Both the position numbers and the translations under genes were made by a program. Under the pieces are notes generated by a model. It worked only from the letters and a program-made list of their open reading frames with translations. It had not been told where the DNA came from and searched no databases. Positions 52,716 to 62,200 of a stretch of DNA of 64,000 nucleotides are shown here, piece by piece; positions within the stretch are counted from its first letter, which is position 1; each line of letters begins with the position of its first letter. The stretch covers positions 5,438,828-5,502,827 of the forward strand of contig NC_134366.1 in NCBI RefSeq assembly GCF_035582795.1, given 5' to 3'. Source of the DNA: Mycteria americana. Taxonomy: Eukaryota; Chordata; Aves; Ciconiiformes; Ciconiidae.

Positions 52716-52886
52716 ATGGACACCGCAGCGAGCCCGGCAGCCGCTCCACCTGCGGCTGTGGCTGTGGCCGAGCGCGTCCCCTCAGCGTCAGCCAGACCCG
52801 ACAGGAGGGTCCTCGGTAGTGGAAGGGTAAATCCACTACCGCTCAGGGCGTTGATGACCTTCCTCGGTAAAAATACGCTTTTCTGA
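52716..52886 (+). CDS. Candidate alternative N-terminal exon, Ala-rich (uncertain)
   Basis: GAGGCCATGGAC is an ideal Kozak context in CpG-dense DNA. The frame begins MDTAASPAAAPPAAVAVAER and continues VPSASARPDRRVLGSGR. Possible donors follow at 52826/52827 (AGG|GTAAAT) and near 52866 (CTCG|GTAAAA), otherwise the frame runs to TGA at 52884-52886. The 52826 donor is in phase with the zinc-finger frame if spliced to an AG at 54860, but the joined peptide would pass through a hydrophobic stretch with no known domain. It may be an alternative start of the zinc-finger protein or a chance frame in a CpG island. Confidence 0.2.
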   Translation: MDTAASPAAAPPAAVAVAERVPSASARPDRRVLGSGRVNPLPLRALMTFLGKNTLF

Positions 52887-53578
52887 GTCCTCTTCCCAGC
52901 CTGGCTGCTGCTGAGGCTTTGTCTGCTGACTTAAAACCTGTTGTAGGTGTCACAGAGCTGCTCCCACACCTAGGGAGGGGGCCTGGCCCCCCTCGGAGTC
53001 TCCCCTCCCCTAGCAAACGTTAAACCCAGTTCCTGCTCCAAGTGGGTGTGTTTTGTCTCTCCTGGGTCAGTATAATTTTGCAGGTAGTTATTTTTTGGGT
53101 TTTTTTTATTTTTGTTTTTGTTTTCCTGTGGTTCCTCTGTACCAGCATGGAGAATTCAGCTTGGACAGGAGCACCATTGTGCTTCAGTGGTGGCTCTTAC
53201 TAGCATCAGTGGGGATCCAGGTGGGTTGGCTGAAGGGGAAACACAAGCGGCACGACTAAATCTGAAGGAACTTTCCCTGTTATAACTGTCCTCTGAAATC
53301 TGACATAGCTGCCCACTTCATTTACCCCTTGGCCTCTCTCCTCTGAGGAGCGTGTAGCTGCAAACTCTGCATCGCAGTTGTGCTTGGATGTCTATACTCC
53401 ACATCTCCCATCGCTTGTCCCCTGATCCATGGCATCCCCCCTCCCCAGCCCCCTACACCTTGGTGACAGGCTCCCCAGGGACGCATCTTCTCAGCCACAG
53501 CATTCCCAACAACCCAGACCTCCAGGGACAGATTTCACTGACAACCCATGTCCTTGCCAGCAGCCTGCCCCATAACTG

Positions 53579-53905
53579 GTGATTTCGGCAGCAGCACCTT
53601 CAGCCATCGCTACCATCAGTAAAAGCCTGCCCAGCCACCTAGTCGAGAAACTGCACCAAGAAACACTCGGAAGCAGATGCAAAAGACACATCATTGGGCC
53701 AAGAATGCAAAGCCTAGCAGATATAATAGTTAAAAAGTGTGCTATCTGTTGCGCCCATAACCCCAAAATTGCAAAGAAAATCATGGGAGGAATCGTAAAA
53801 CAAGCAATAACTCCTGGGGAATACTGGGAAATAGATTTTACGGAATTGCCAAGGTTTAATCTGTATAAATATTTACCGGCAATGGTAGACACCTACTCTT
53901 GTTGA
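53579..53905 (+). pseudogene. Endogenous-retrovirus integrase fragment (class I / gammaretrovirus-like)
   Basis: A 108-codon open stretch between a TAA at 53573 and a TGA at 53903. It retains the N-terminal zinc-binding motif of retroviral integrase in the form H-x5-H-x27-C-x2-C (H20, H26, C54, C57). The start of the catalytic core follows (PGEYWEIDFTEL, first catalytic Asp at D86, then KYLPAMVDTYS). It stops there, so the second Asp and the Glu of the D,D-E triad, the C-terminal domain, and all gag, RT and env are absent. No LTR or primer-binding site was seen on either side. Homology fades upstream of about 53,630. It lies in the presumed intron of the zinc-finger gene, in sense orientation. 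It is a fossil and cannot integrate anything. Exonisation is possible but unsupported. Confidence 0.7.
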
Positions 53906-54298
53906 CAGTCATCTCCAGCACCACTGTCTTCCTCCTCTCAGTCTTTCTGGCTCTTTTCCCTGCTGCAGTTCCGAGTCTTGATAGCAGATGTTGCTCACAT
54001 CTCTGTTGGTCCTGATTTTTTTTTTCTAATGCAAATACATAGGACCCAGACCCTGCTGTCAGTTGAACCCTCTTGAAAAGGACCAAGTCACTTAAGGTTT
54101 CCATGTCTCACTTCTCCAGCTGCCCCCTGAGGACACCACTGACCTGTCTTCTGCGCATGGAGGTCTGTGAGTACAAAGCAGCACATCCCAGTTTGCAAAT
54201 GCTGCCCAGTTTGGTTTTCTTCTAGGTTTTGGGGATTTTGGTTGCTGTGCAGTCACCCCTCAAAAATGGGACTAATTACAACAATTACCTCAAAGTGC

Positions 54299-54325
54299 AT
54301 TAATTAATTAACTTACTTACTTACA
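54299..54325. repeat. Short TAAT/TTAC tetranucleotide repeat
   Basis: ATTAATTAATTAAC is followed by TTACTTACTTAC. It is a small tetranucleotide repeat in the presumed intron. Confidence 0.8.
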
Positions 54326-54587
54326 AACCTTCTTGGTCAAAGGACAGAGGACTATTCTGAGGGTAAATCACTAGTGCAGCAATAATAGAGCCGAAACCTC
54401 GGCGTCATTGCAGCAGCGAGTGCATCACAGGTGCCCCGTCGCCAGGGGAAATTAGCCTGTTCCTGCTCTCTCTACTGGAGTCCAGCTGAGCCCGCGGCTT
54501 CAGATTCAGTCTCCCGTGGAGCAGCCAAGGTGCCACCCGTTGTGTTTACATAGCGAACACGGGAGGTGGAGAAGAAATAATGCCTTA

Positions 54588-54947
54588 ACAATTTTCCCTT
54601 TATTTTTTCAGTCCAGTAATCCGAGTCTCCAGGAATGCCAGGGAGACCTCTCCAGGAGATCAGAGGAGGCAGGAGATGGAGTTACAAACATTGCATCTGC
54701 ATGCTGAGATGGAAGGAGGCTGAGAAATGAGGAAGACCACACACTCCTTGTTGGCCTGGTGTACAGCAGCAGCACCCTTTCCCCTACGGGGTGTAGAACA
54801 CATGCATTAAAGTACACTTCGATGTGTGTGTCCTGATGGTTTTTGTATCCTCCCAGACAGTCCATCCCCATAATATTCTGGCTTTTTCGTACCTGCTGGC
54901 TGCTTGGCAGCCCCATCACACACCGCTGGGTGCAGGGCGCTGCTGCC
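54588..54947 (+). other. Splice acceptor (54610-54611) and 5' UTR of the zinc-finger exon
   Basis: CCCTTTATTTTTTCAG at 54596-54611 is a strong polypyrimidine tract and 3' splice site, so the exon probably starts at 54612. From there to the ATG at 54948 the zinc-finger frame is closed by TGA at 54705-54707, and several upstream ATGs occur, so the segment reads as a 5' UTR with short upstream frames. A second, weaker acceptor (TATCCTCCCAG, AG at 54855-54856) lies closer to the ATG and could replace it. Frame alone cannot decide between them. Confidence 0.5.
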
Positions 54948-56813
54948 ATGAAGGACTTGGTTAAGCACATGGTGCTGAAGACACACCCGTGCCAGGAGTG
55001 TGGCAAATCCTTCAGCAAGAAGGCAAACCTGAAGAGACACCAGCGGATCCACACAGCAGAGGACCTCTTCACTTGCGGGGAGTGTGGCAGGCGCTTCACC
55101 ACCCGGGGCCACCTCACGACCCACCAGAGCATCCACACAGGAGAGAGACCCTTCTGCTGTGGGGAGTGCGGGCGCTGCTTCCGCCTGGAGATATGCCTGG
55201 CCGCCCACCAGAAGACACATGCCAAGGGTGGTCCCTACCTCTGCGCCCGCTGTGGCAAGAGCCTGAGCACAAAGATCTACTTCAATATCCACATGAGGAC
55301 ACACACGGAGAAGAGGCCATTCGCCTGCACTGAGTGTGGGAAGAGCTTTGTGAAGAAGGGGACCCTCACTGCCCACAAGGAGATCCACAAGAGGGAGAAG
55401 CCCTTCAAATGCCCTGACTGCAGTAGGTGCTTTGGGCAAAGTGCCACACTGCTGGCCCACCAGAAGATACACCTCCGTGGGGGTCCTTTCATTTGTACGG
55501 AGTGTGGGAAGAGTTTGAGCACCAAGCGGTATTTCAACGTCCACCAGAGGAACCATACCAAGCAAAAGCTGCTCGAGGCACACATCAATGGTGTATCTCT
55601 CCAGGTCATCCAGATTAAAGAGGAGCCTGATTTTGCCTTCAGGTCAGAGGAGAATATGCCCCATGAAGGAGATGTAGCCCAGGGGTGTAGCATACCTAGA
55701 AACCCATCTAATCCAAAAAGCCCTCCTTGGAAAATCCAGATGAAGGAGGAACCAGGCGCACCCACTGATGACACAGCAAACATTACTGCAATAGCCTGCC
55801 AAAAACTTTACATCAAGGAAGAGCCACCAGAAAACCCGGACTATGGAAAGCTCTTTGATCCAAAGATCCCACTGATGGCTTTACAGGGGAGACAGCTTAA
55901 AAAGGAAGAAGATGCTGATGGGCAGCATGCATGGGAAGTCAGTAACCGGGTTCTCCATGTGAAGGAAGAACCACAGGAAAGCATTGAGTTTGGGATGTAT
56001 TATGGCCAGAAGCCAAACCTCTGTGCTATGCAGAGGATCCAAATTAAAGAGGAACCTGGTGTGGAGGCCAACCACCAGGAGAGCCAGAGCCCAAAAAGGA
56101 AGCAGAAGAAAGGTTATCAGCCCACCAAAGAGGGGGTGATGGAGAACCGGGAGAAATCCATGTCCAAGAAAGATCCCTCAGCAAAAGGAGGTCCCAAGGG
56201 TGAACGGATATTCCCCTGTCCCGAGTGTGGGAAGAGTTTCAATCAGAAATCAAACCTGACCAGACACAGGAAGATCCACACGAGCGAGGGGCCATACAAG
56301 TGCAGCGAGTGCGGGGAGAGCTTCCGCATGAACCGCAAGCTGGTCCGCCACCAGCGAGTCCACATGAGCGAGCCCTTCAAATGCACTGAGTGTGGGAAGA
56401 GCTTCACCCAGCGGTCGAATCTGGTTCGGCATCAGAGGATCCACACCAAGGAGGAGCCCTACCAGTGCCCTGAGTGTGAGAAGACCTTCAACCAGAAGGC
56501 CAACCTCTTTCGTCACCAAACAATCCACATCCGCATGGGGCCTTGCAAGTGCACCAAGTGTGGGAAATGCTTCCCCCAGAAACGCCACCTTATTAAACAC
56601 CAGCTGCTCCACTCCCGAGGTGGGGCCTATAAGTGTGGGGTCTGTGGGAAGCGCTACCGGCTGAAGAAGTACCTGAGGAGGCACCAGAAGATCCATGCAC
56701 GGGAAGGAACTGCTCCCTGTGCAAAACAGGGGGAGGCAACAAGGACCTGCAGTGGACCCCACCACACTGAACAGAGAGCACTGGCCCCCATGAATAGTGA
56801 AGAGGAGAGCTGA
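54948..56813 (+). CDS. C2H2 zinc-finger protein, 621 aa, 7 + 6 fingers around a KEEP-rich SUMO-motif linker
   Basis: Probable nuclear DNA-binding transcription regulator. I chose the ATG at 54948 (GCTGCCATGA, good Kozak) because it is the first in-frame ATG; the frame is open for 105 bp upstream but holds no ATG. Fingers 1-7 run C15-H203 and fingers 8-13 run C424-H583, all C-x2-C-x12-H-x3-H. Most linkers are not the canonical TGEKP: only finger 2-3 has TGERP, and finger 9-10 is one residue short. Fingers 4 and 7 share GKSLSTK-x-YFN and lack the usual Phe. The linker (204-423) carries psi-K-x-E SUMO sites at K224, K266, K290, K318, K339 and K367, five of them as KEEP, followed by a basic stretch (PKRKQKKG). 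No KRAB, SCAN or BTB domain is encoded in this exon. SUMO-dependent repression is inferred from the motifs. All coding appears to lie in one exon, typical of such genes. The antisense frames of up to 258 codons are shadows. I cannot assign an orthologue. Confidence 0.93.
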   Translation: MKDLVKHMVLKTHPCQECGKSFSKKANLKRHQRIHTAEDLFTCGECGRRFTTRGHLTTHQSIHTGERPFCCGECGRCFRLEICLAAHQKTHAKGGPYLCARCGKSLSTKIYFNIHMRTHTEKRPFACTECGKSFVKKGTLTAHKEIHKREKPFKCPDCSRCFGQSATLLAHQKIHLRGGPFICTECGKSLSTKRYFNVHQRNHTKQKLLEAHINGVSLQVIQIKEEPDFAFRSEENMPHEGDVAQGCSIPRNPSNPKSPPWKIQMKEEPGAPTDDTANITAIACQKLYIKEEPPENPDYGKLFDPKIPLMALQGRQLKKEEDADGQHAWEVSNRVLHVKEEPQESIEFGMYYGQKPNLCAMQRIQIKEEPGVEANHQESQSPKRKQKKGYQPTKEGVMENREKSMSKKDPSAKGGPKGERIFPCPECGKSFNQKSNLTRHRKIHTSEGPYKCSECGESFRMNRKLVRHQRVHMSEPFKCTECGKSFTQRSNLVRHQRIHTKEEPYQCPECEKTFNQKANLFRHQTIHIRMGPCKCTKCGKCFPQKRHLIKHQLLHSRGGAYKCGVCGKRYRLKKYLRRHQKIHAREGTAPCAKQGEATRTCSGPHHTEQRALAPMNSEEES

Positions 56814-59175
56814 GCGGGTCTGGTGCCCGCTCCTGGGAGAAAGTCCTTTGGGAAAGGGGAGGGATGGAGATAAACTCTGCTCGCCTTACGTGTGCAGTAT
56901 CTAGGGGTGGGGAGGTCAACCTGAGGGGAGAGTGAGGTTGAAACCAGTGCTGGAAACCAGTCCTCTGCAGCTTTTCTGAGGACAAGCCTCACAGCTGTGG
57001 GACGGGTCTGGAGAGCCAAACCTCTTCAGAGCACTTGGAGATGGAGAGACAAGAGTTTGGCATCCTTCGTAATGGTATGCTTGTGCCTCTAAAGGCTGCC
57101 AAAGTTGTGGATGTCAAAATTGTCTTGTGTGGGAAATATATAGCCAGGAGGACTAGGTAGGATTTAGTTTTATTACATTACTCCATTTCTGAGAAAGCTG
57201 AAGGGAACCTCTCCGATCTAGGCAAGGATTTAAAGCAAGGGCCAACTCTCTTCTTTCCCCTCATGTAGCTCTGATCCACACCTTGACCCTACTGGGCTGA
57301 TGGACCCTAGTCAACTGGGTGGTACAGATTTGGGAGAAACTACAGCCAGCCAGACCAGGGTTTTAAGCCTTGAATCCTCCAAACCAGGCTCCCAAATTGG
57401 CTTAAGCCAGGTCCCTAAAAGTAAGTTATGCAAAATCGATGACTTTTTCCAAAGCTAGACCAAAGGCCAGCAGATTGTATTCTGGTTTGTGCCCCCACAA
57501 CCCCACTGCATGGGTGTAAATGAGAGTGACTTTTTCTACCACGGAGTTTTACACCTCTGATGAGCAGGTGGCTTTGCCACCACAAGTCCCAGAGGCATTG
57601 GTGACTTCATCAGCTTGAGCCAACACAGCCACCTGCTTCCCTACCTGTTACTGTGAAGCTCTTGGTGGGATATTGACTTTATTGGGCATGATTTAGGGAA
57701 TTCAAACCAAGCAGCAGGAATAGTTGAAGTCTTCAGACTTTATGGACTAGAGAACTGGAAATTATTTCCTTGTTGGGATGTTTTCCCTTCCTCTCCCTGG
57801 TGTAAAGGGGACTCAAAAGCATGGACAGTTCAGCAGTCTTTATTGCTCACTGCTGATGATTTTGTTTGAGTGTTCCTGGTCAGATGGATCTTTGTGTCTT
57901 GAAAGTCCCTGGTGAAGCAGAGATGTGGGGGGAATCCACAATCCCCTGAGTCACTCCCCAAGATTTCTCTGCAGTACTGCTACGTGGCCACCTGGGCACT
58001 GCAGAGCAAAGACGCATATTAGGGGTCGTTGTGTTGCTGTAATACGTAGAGTCCAAGAGGCAAGTGGAAAAATGTTCCATGGTGAAATAGTAGCTCTACC
58101 TCTCTGGTTTTGTGCAGGAAAAGAAGCCCTCTCCCATCCCCAAGGCACACACCACTTCCTTTTCCCAGGACATGTTGCAGATGGCATCCTCTTGGAGCCA
58201 TCTGAAAGTCATGCAGTATGACTTTGGGCAACTACCTGCTGTGGTGCTTCAGACCCAAGCTGCTGATTGTCTGCACCGCCTACTCTGGAGCAGCTGTGTC
58301 TCCAGGCAGGGAAACTGAGGCATGGAGGGAAGGAAAGGAACAGGACAAATTGCACTTGAGCTGCACTTGAGCTTTGCCTTTACCAGCTACTTGGACACCA
58401 TTGGGTTGAGGTGTTTTGACGCAGTGGCTCAAGCCCAACACTGAGTGCAGCTGCCAAACCCCAAGAGCACAGAGTAATTTTGGTGTTTAGACTCCCTCAG
58501 CCTTTGATATAGTCAGGCCCAGGATGTGATTTCAAACAGCAAAGCAAGTCTGGCATCCTCTGAAGGAGCCTGCCTCTGTCCTCTCACATATAAACTGTAG
58601 CCAAATTGATATGAAGCTTCCCCTCAGATCCGTCTACCCTGGTGGAGATTCATTTCTGGGACAGAAAAGGCAGACATATAGGGGAAAACAACAAGTTTAA
58701 GATGTTCTCGGGGAGTCTAAGGGACATCCTTGTTAGAGAAATGGGTCTGGGCCATATGGTGGGTAGATACTTCACTGCAGGACTGGGAAATTATGTTCCT
58801 TGGGAAGAATATGGCTGAGCCAAACTAGCAAAGCAAAACAGCCTCTGTCAGGCTTGCTGAGGGGCAGAGGTACAGCAGAGCCCTCCAGTGGGGAGAAAGC
58901 AAGCACCAGATGGCTGTCATTTATTTCCTTTTCATTAGCCTAGCATAGGGCTGTAGAGGTTTATACCAGGAAAAGGAACTGGTATGAGAGGTTTGCCAGT
59001 TGTATTACTGTGTCCTTGCACATGGAGAGGGCAGTGAGTCAACGTCAGTAGCTTTCCTGAACATCACTGGATCTTCCACCATTGACCATGGCCAGTGTGG
59101 GTGTCCCAGCTTCTGGGGAAAATCAGGGCTGATAGTTTGTAAAATCTCCTCAATAAAGTAAATGTTTAAAGAAAA
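56814..59175 (+). other. 3' UTR of the zinc-finger gene (about 2.36 kb)
   Basis: No open frame with recognisable content follows the stop. The first canonical AATAAA on the plus strand is at 59152-59157. No splice signals suggest a further exon, so this is taken as a long 3' UTR. The direct repeat TGCACTTGAGC occurs twice at about 58351-58373. Confidence 0.55.
59152..59157 (+). terminator. Poly(A) signal AATAAA with downstream TG/T-rich element
   Basis: AATAAA at 59152 is followed about 45 bp later by a (TGTTT)n tract at 59200-59223, the usual GU/U-rich downstream element. Cleavage would fall near 59,170-59,180. This is the first canonical signal after the zinc-finger stop codon. Confidence 0.65.
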
Positions 59176-59199
59176 AAGGAAACAAAGTGAGCCTCTTTT

Positions 59200-59223
59200 C
59201 TGTTTTGTTTTGTTTTGTTTTTA
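59200..59223. repeat. (TTTTG)n simple repeat
   Basis: TGTTTTGTTTTGTTTTG followed by a T-run. Confidence 0.85.
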
Positions 59224-62200
59224 TAAGCTATCACTGAGAGAACCACACTACGTTCTACCCACAGTGCAGCAGGTGAACAATGCCAGAGCAAGATGCATAC
59301 CAGTGGTAACCAAATGGATGTTGTTGGTGAAGAGCCCTCCGGGCTCTGCTGACTGCGTGGACCAGCTCTCCACCACCTCTGCTGAGAGCTCAGACCTCCA
59401 CATACTGGCCCCAGGGCTCCAGTCAGTGACCCACACATAGGTACCATGTGAAGTGCCCTGGGGTGTCTGCATAGGACTAGAAGGACACAGGCCTTATGGG
59501 AGGCCTTGACCTTTCTGGAATAATCCCAGCTCCATGAGAAAAAATGGATTTATCTGAGGATTGAACAAAGCCAAATCCTCATCCCCCAGTAGCAAAATAG
59601 CCTTCATCCTTTTCTCCCTAGACCCATTAAAAGGGCTCCCAGATAATAATAAAATGCTCAAAATCTAAACCATTGCCTCCTTCTCCACTGCACAGATGTT
59701 ATACAGAAAACCACATCTGTAAGCATTCACTGAGCAGTTTCAGTCACCAAGTGAAAAGGATGCTCACAAGGTCTGATTTTGCCTTCAGGTCTATACAATA
59801 AATTCAGCATGGTCAAGCTGAAACCAATGGAGTTAAATCAAAGTAAAAGTTATGTTAACGAAGAGAGATCCAACCATTGATGACTTTTTAAAAGAAATCT
59901 GGTCTTGCACAGTGGGTCAGGTAGGGCTTGTCTTGAGACAATTGCTGTCCTGTTTCTAGCCATGCACATTGTTTCTGTGGATTTCAGGAGGAATTTGGCT
60001 GTGGGACTTTTTTTGATCACCTCGTTGACTCATTGACTATCTGTGTGTATCATCTCAGCATCAGTTCTGTCTCCAGCATTCAGCATGGCCTGTCTGAAGG
60101 ATAGATGGAGACAGGCTGCGTTGGGGAGCACTTGCGCAAGAGTGCGTATTTTGTGCTTCGATGGGACGCATGGAGCTGATTGGCACTCAGCGTGTTCTGG
60201 TATGGTGGGAATGAGAGGGTCTTTGGGGCCAGAGCAAACATCTGCTCCGACATAAGTGCCCTGGGATGTTTACTTGCCCTTTGAGAATGTGATAGTTCCC
60301 ATGAGAACTTCTTTGAGAATTCCAGGCTGCAGGGAGCCTGGTGTCCCCACAGATGGGAAGTGAGGAGAGGAAAAAGACCAGGGTGAAAACTGGGTGAGCA
60401 GCAGCACACTCAGTATCACATCCTTCTACACATGCTTTATCTGTTCACTTTGGACTAGCAGCCTCCGTGGGGAATGAGTATGTACGTACCACCACCACCT
60501 TAGCTACCTCTCATCCCATCCAGAGCCAAACTGATCCAACAAGGTAGCACCACGTGGGACCAGGTTATCAAGCTGAACTGCCTGTAGCCAAGGCACACTT
60601 GGAGCCACTGCCTCCATCTCCTGACTCAAAGCACAGTCCCTCCCTTGAAAGTGATTTCTTGTGCTGGAACAAAGCAAAGGTGAGAGATCTCCATCAAAGG
60701 ACCAAAGCTTCTGACCAGTCCCCACATGCAGATTTTCTGAACAAGGTCATAGAAAAATCTGTGATCTCCTTTGCTAGGGTGAGTGTTAGCCTGAAAACAA
60801 GAGCAGCCCCTGTGATGGGGTAGGTGATGTGGGCAGTGCTCTGCTAATGGCACAGGAGGTGACTACAGCCCATTGCTATCCTTTGTAAAAGGACTGCTGC
60901 CCCACGGGAGACATTGCAGAGCCCCACTGCTCACTCTTTTTTTCCACCCCAAGCTGATTTCTGTCTCTTCTGCTTCTGTCTGGCCTCTTCCCTGGGGAGC
61001 TGCTGTTTAAAGGACACCAGCCTCCTCCAAGTCACTGCAAACTGAAGGCAGAAGTAGGAAGCAGAGATCTGGAGATCCCTCCCTACCAAGTCACAAGATT
61101 TTCTCTTTTTTCACCATCTGAAAAATAAGATAAGATGCTTTGCAACTGGAATAAGATACAGACTGTTCTCATTTCTACATGTGTGTTGGCCTCTGAGGAA
61201 CAAAACAGACTGAACAGTGAGGGTCTGAACGTAGAGGACAACTTCTGCTAGGAGAGTAACCGGGGTTTGAAGTCATGCAAGAACAAGCCATAGTTATACC
61301 TGTGCTGAAGTTCACTCGCCCTTAGACATGTCTGCAGAGCAGAAAACCAGTCCCTGCAGGAGAGCTGGGAAGAGCACTGACGTGAGTTCACTCTGGGGAG
61401 AAAGGGCTTGGGAAAGTAAATGTTGATCTTGTGAACTACAAGCTAAGCAGCCCTGAAAACTAGTTATTCCTAGTCACTGCTCAAAGCGTTGGCCTAGGGC
61501 TGCAGGCAGAGATTGCTTTTGCTGCACAGATGAGCTGCAGTGCGTTGTGCATAGTCAAGGGCACACGCTTATTCAGCCAGCATTGCAGGGCCCAAAACTT
61601 CCCCGTCAGAGTGGACAGGCAAAGCAGCAGAAAAAAACCTTGTGCCGAAGAATGTGTTACTTCGATCAGGTTAATTTATAGAATAACTTTAACCAGCTCG
61701 GGGTAGGTTGAAGAACAGAGAGAGGAGGGGGGGAATGTGAAGTATGGAAGAGGTGACTGTAAAGCCTCTGACTGGATGGCAAAAATGAGTTGTGCATCAG
61801 ATCTAACAACATGAAGGAGAGACATAGAGCCCGGGAAACACCATGAAAACCTGGGTTTCCCTGCGGGAAGGTGTTAGATCCAGATCAAATCTTACTTACA
61901 GCTTTGCCTGGTTGTATTAAGTTAGCTTATTATCAATGACTTCAGGCTACATTAAAGCCCCGTGTTGGCTGATGACTCCATTTGCTGCTCATGGCGGGGT
62001 GAAGGAGGAAGGAGCTTGTGGGTGCTCCTGCACCTTCCTGGGTTCTTGTTCCTCTCTTCAAAGCATCACCTGCTGTTGTTTTCCTAGGCTGACCATCAGG
62101 GTCCTGAGGGCACCAGTAAGCCTTAATGGCCCTGACCAACCCCAAATGAAGCTTCTGTCCAGCCCGCTATGTCCAGCCCCTGAGAGACTGTACCCCATGG

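Larger units (their letters stand above)
51960..52870. promoter_or_regulatory. CpG-rich promoter region of the zinc-finger gene
   Basis: This is the only extended CpG-dense stretch in the window. Clusters of CG occur at 52,020-52,170 and again at 52,690-52,820, whereas the rest is CpG-poor. It contains a ZNF143/THAP11-type motif, a CCAAT box, no convincing TATA box, and a consensus splice donor at its centre. A TATA-less, CpG-island promoter firing rightwards towards the zinc-finger exon fits these signs. A bidirectional promoter is possible, but no leftward gene was seen. Island edges are estimated by eye. Confidence 0.65.

Noticed and set aside
54612..54707. Coding exon joined to the zinc-finger frame
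   Set aside because: It is in the same frame as the zinc fingers but closed by TGA at 54705-54707 with no clear donor before it, so it was treated as 5' UTR.
54843..54947. Starting the zinc-finger protein at 54843 (656 aa)
   Set aside because: The codon there is TTG, not ATG. The 35 extra residues are hydrophobic and featureless, and a probable splice acceptor lies inside. The first ATG in frame is 54948.
54807..55583. 258-codon antisense open frame over the zinc-finger exon
   Set aside because: Regular Leu/Ala/Gly repeats are the mirror of tandem C2H2 codons. It is a shadow frame.
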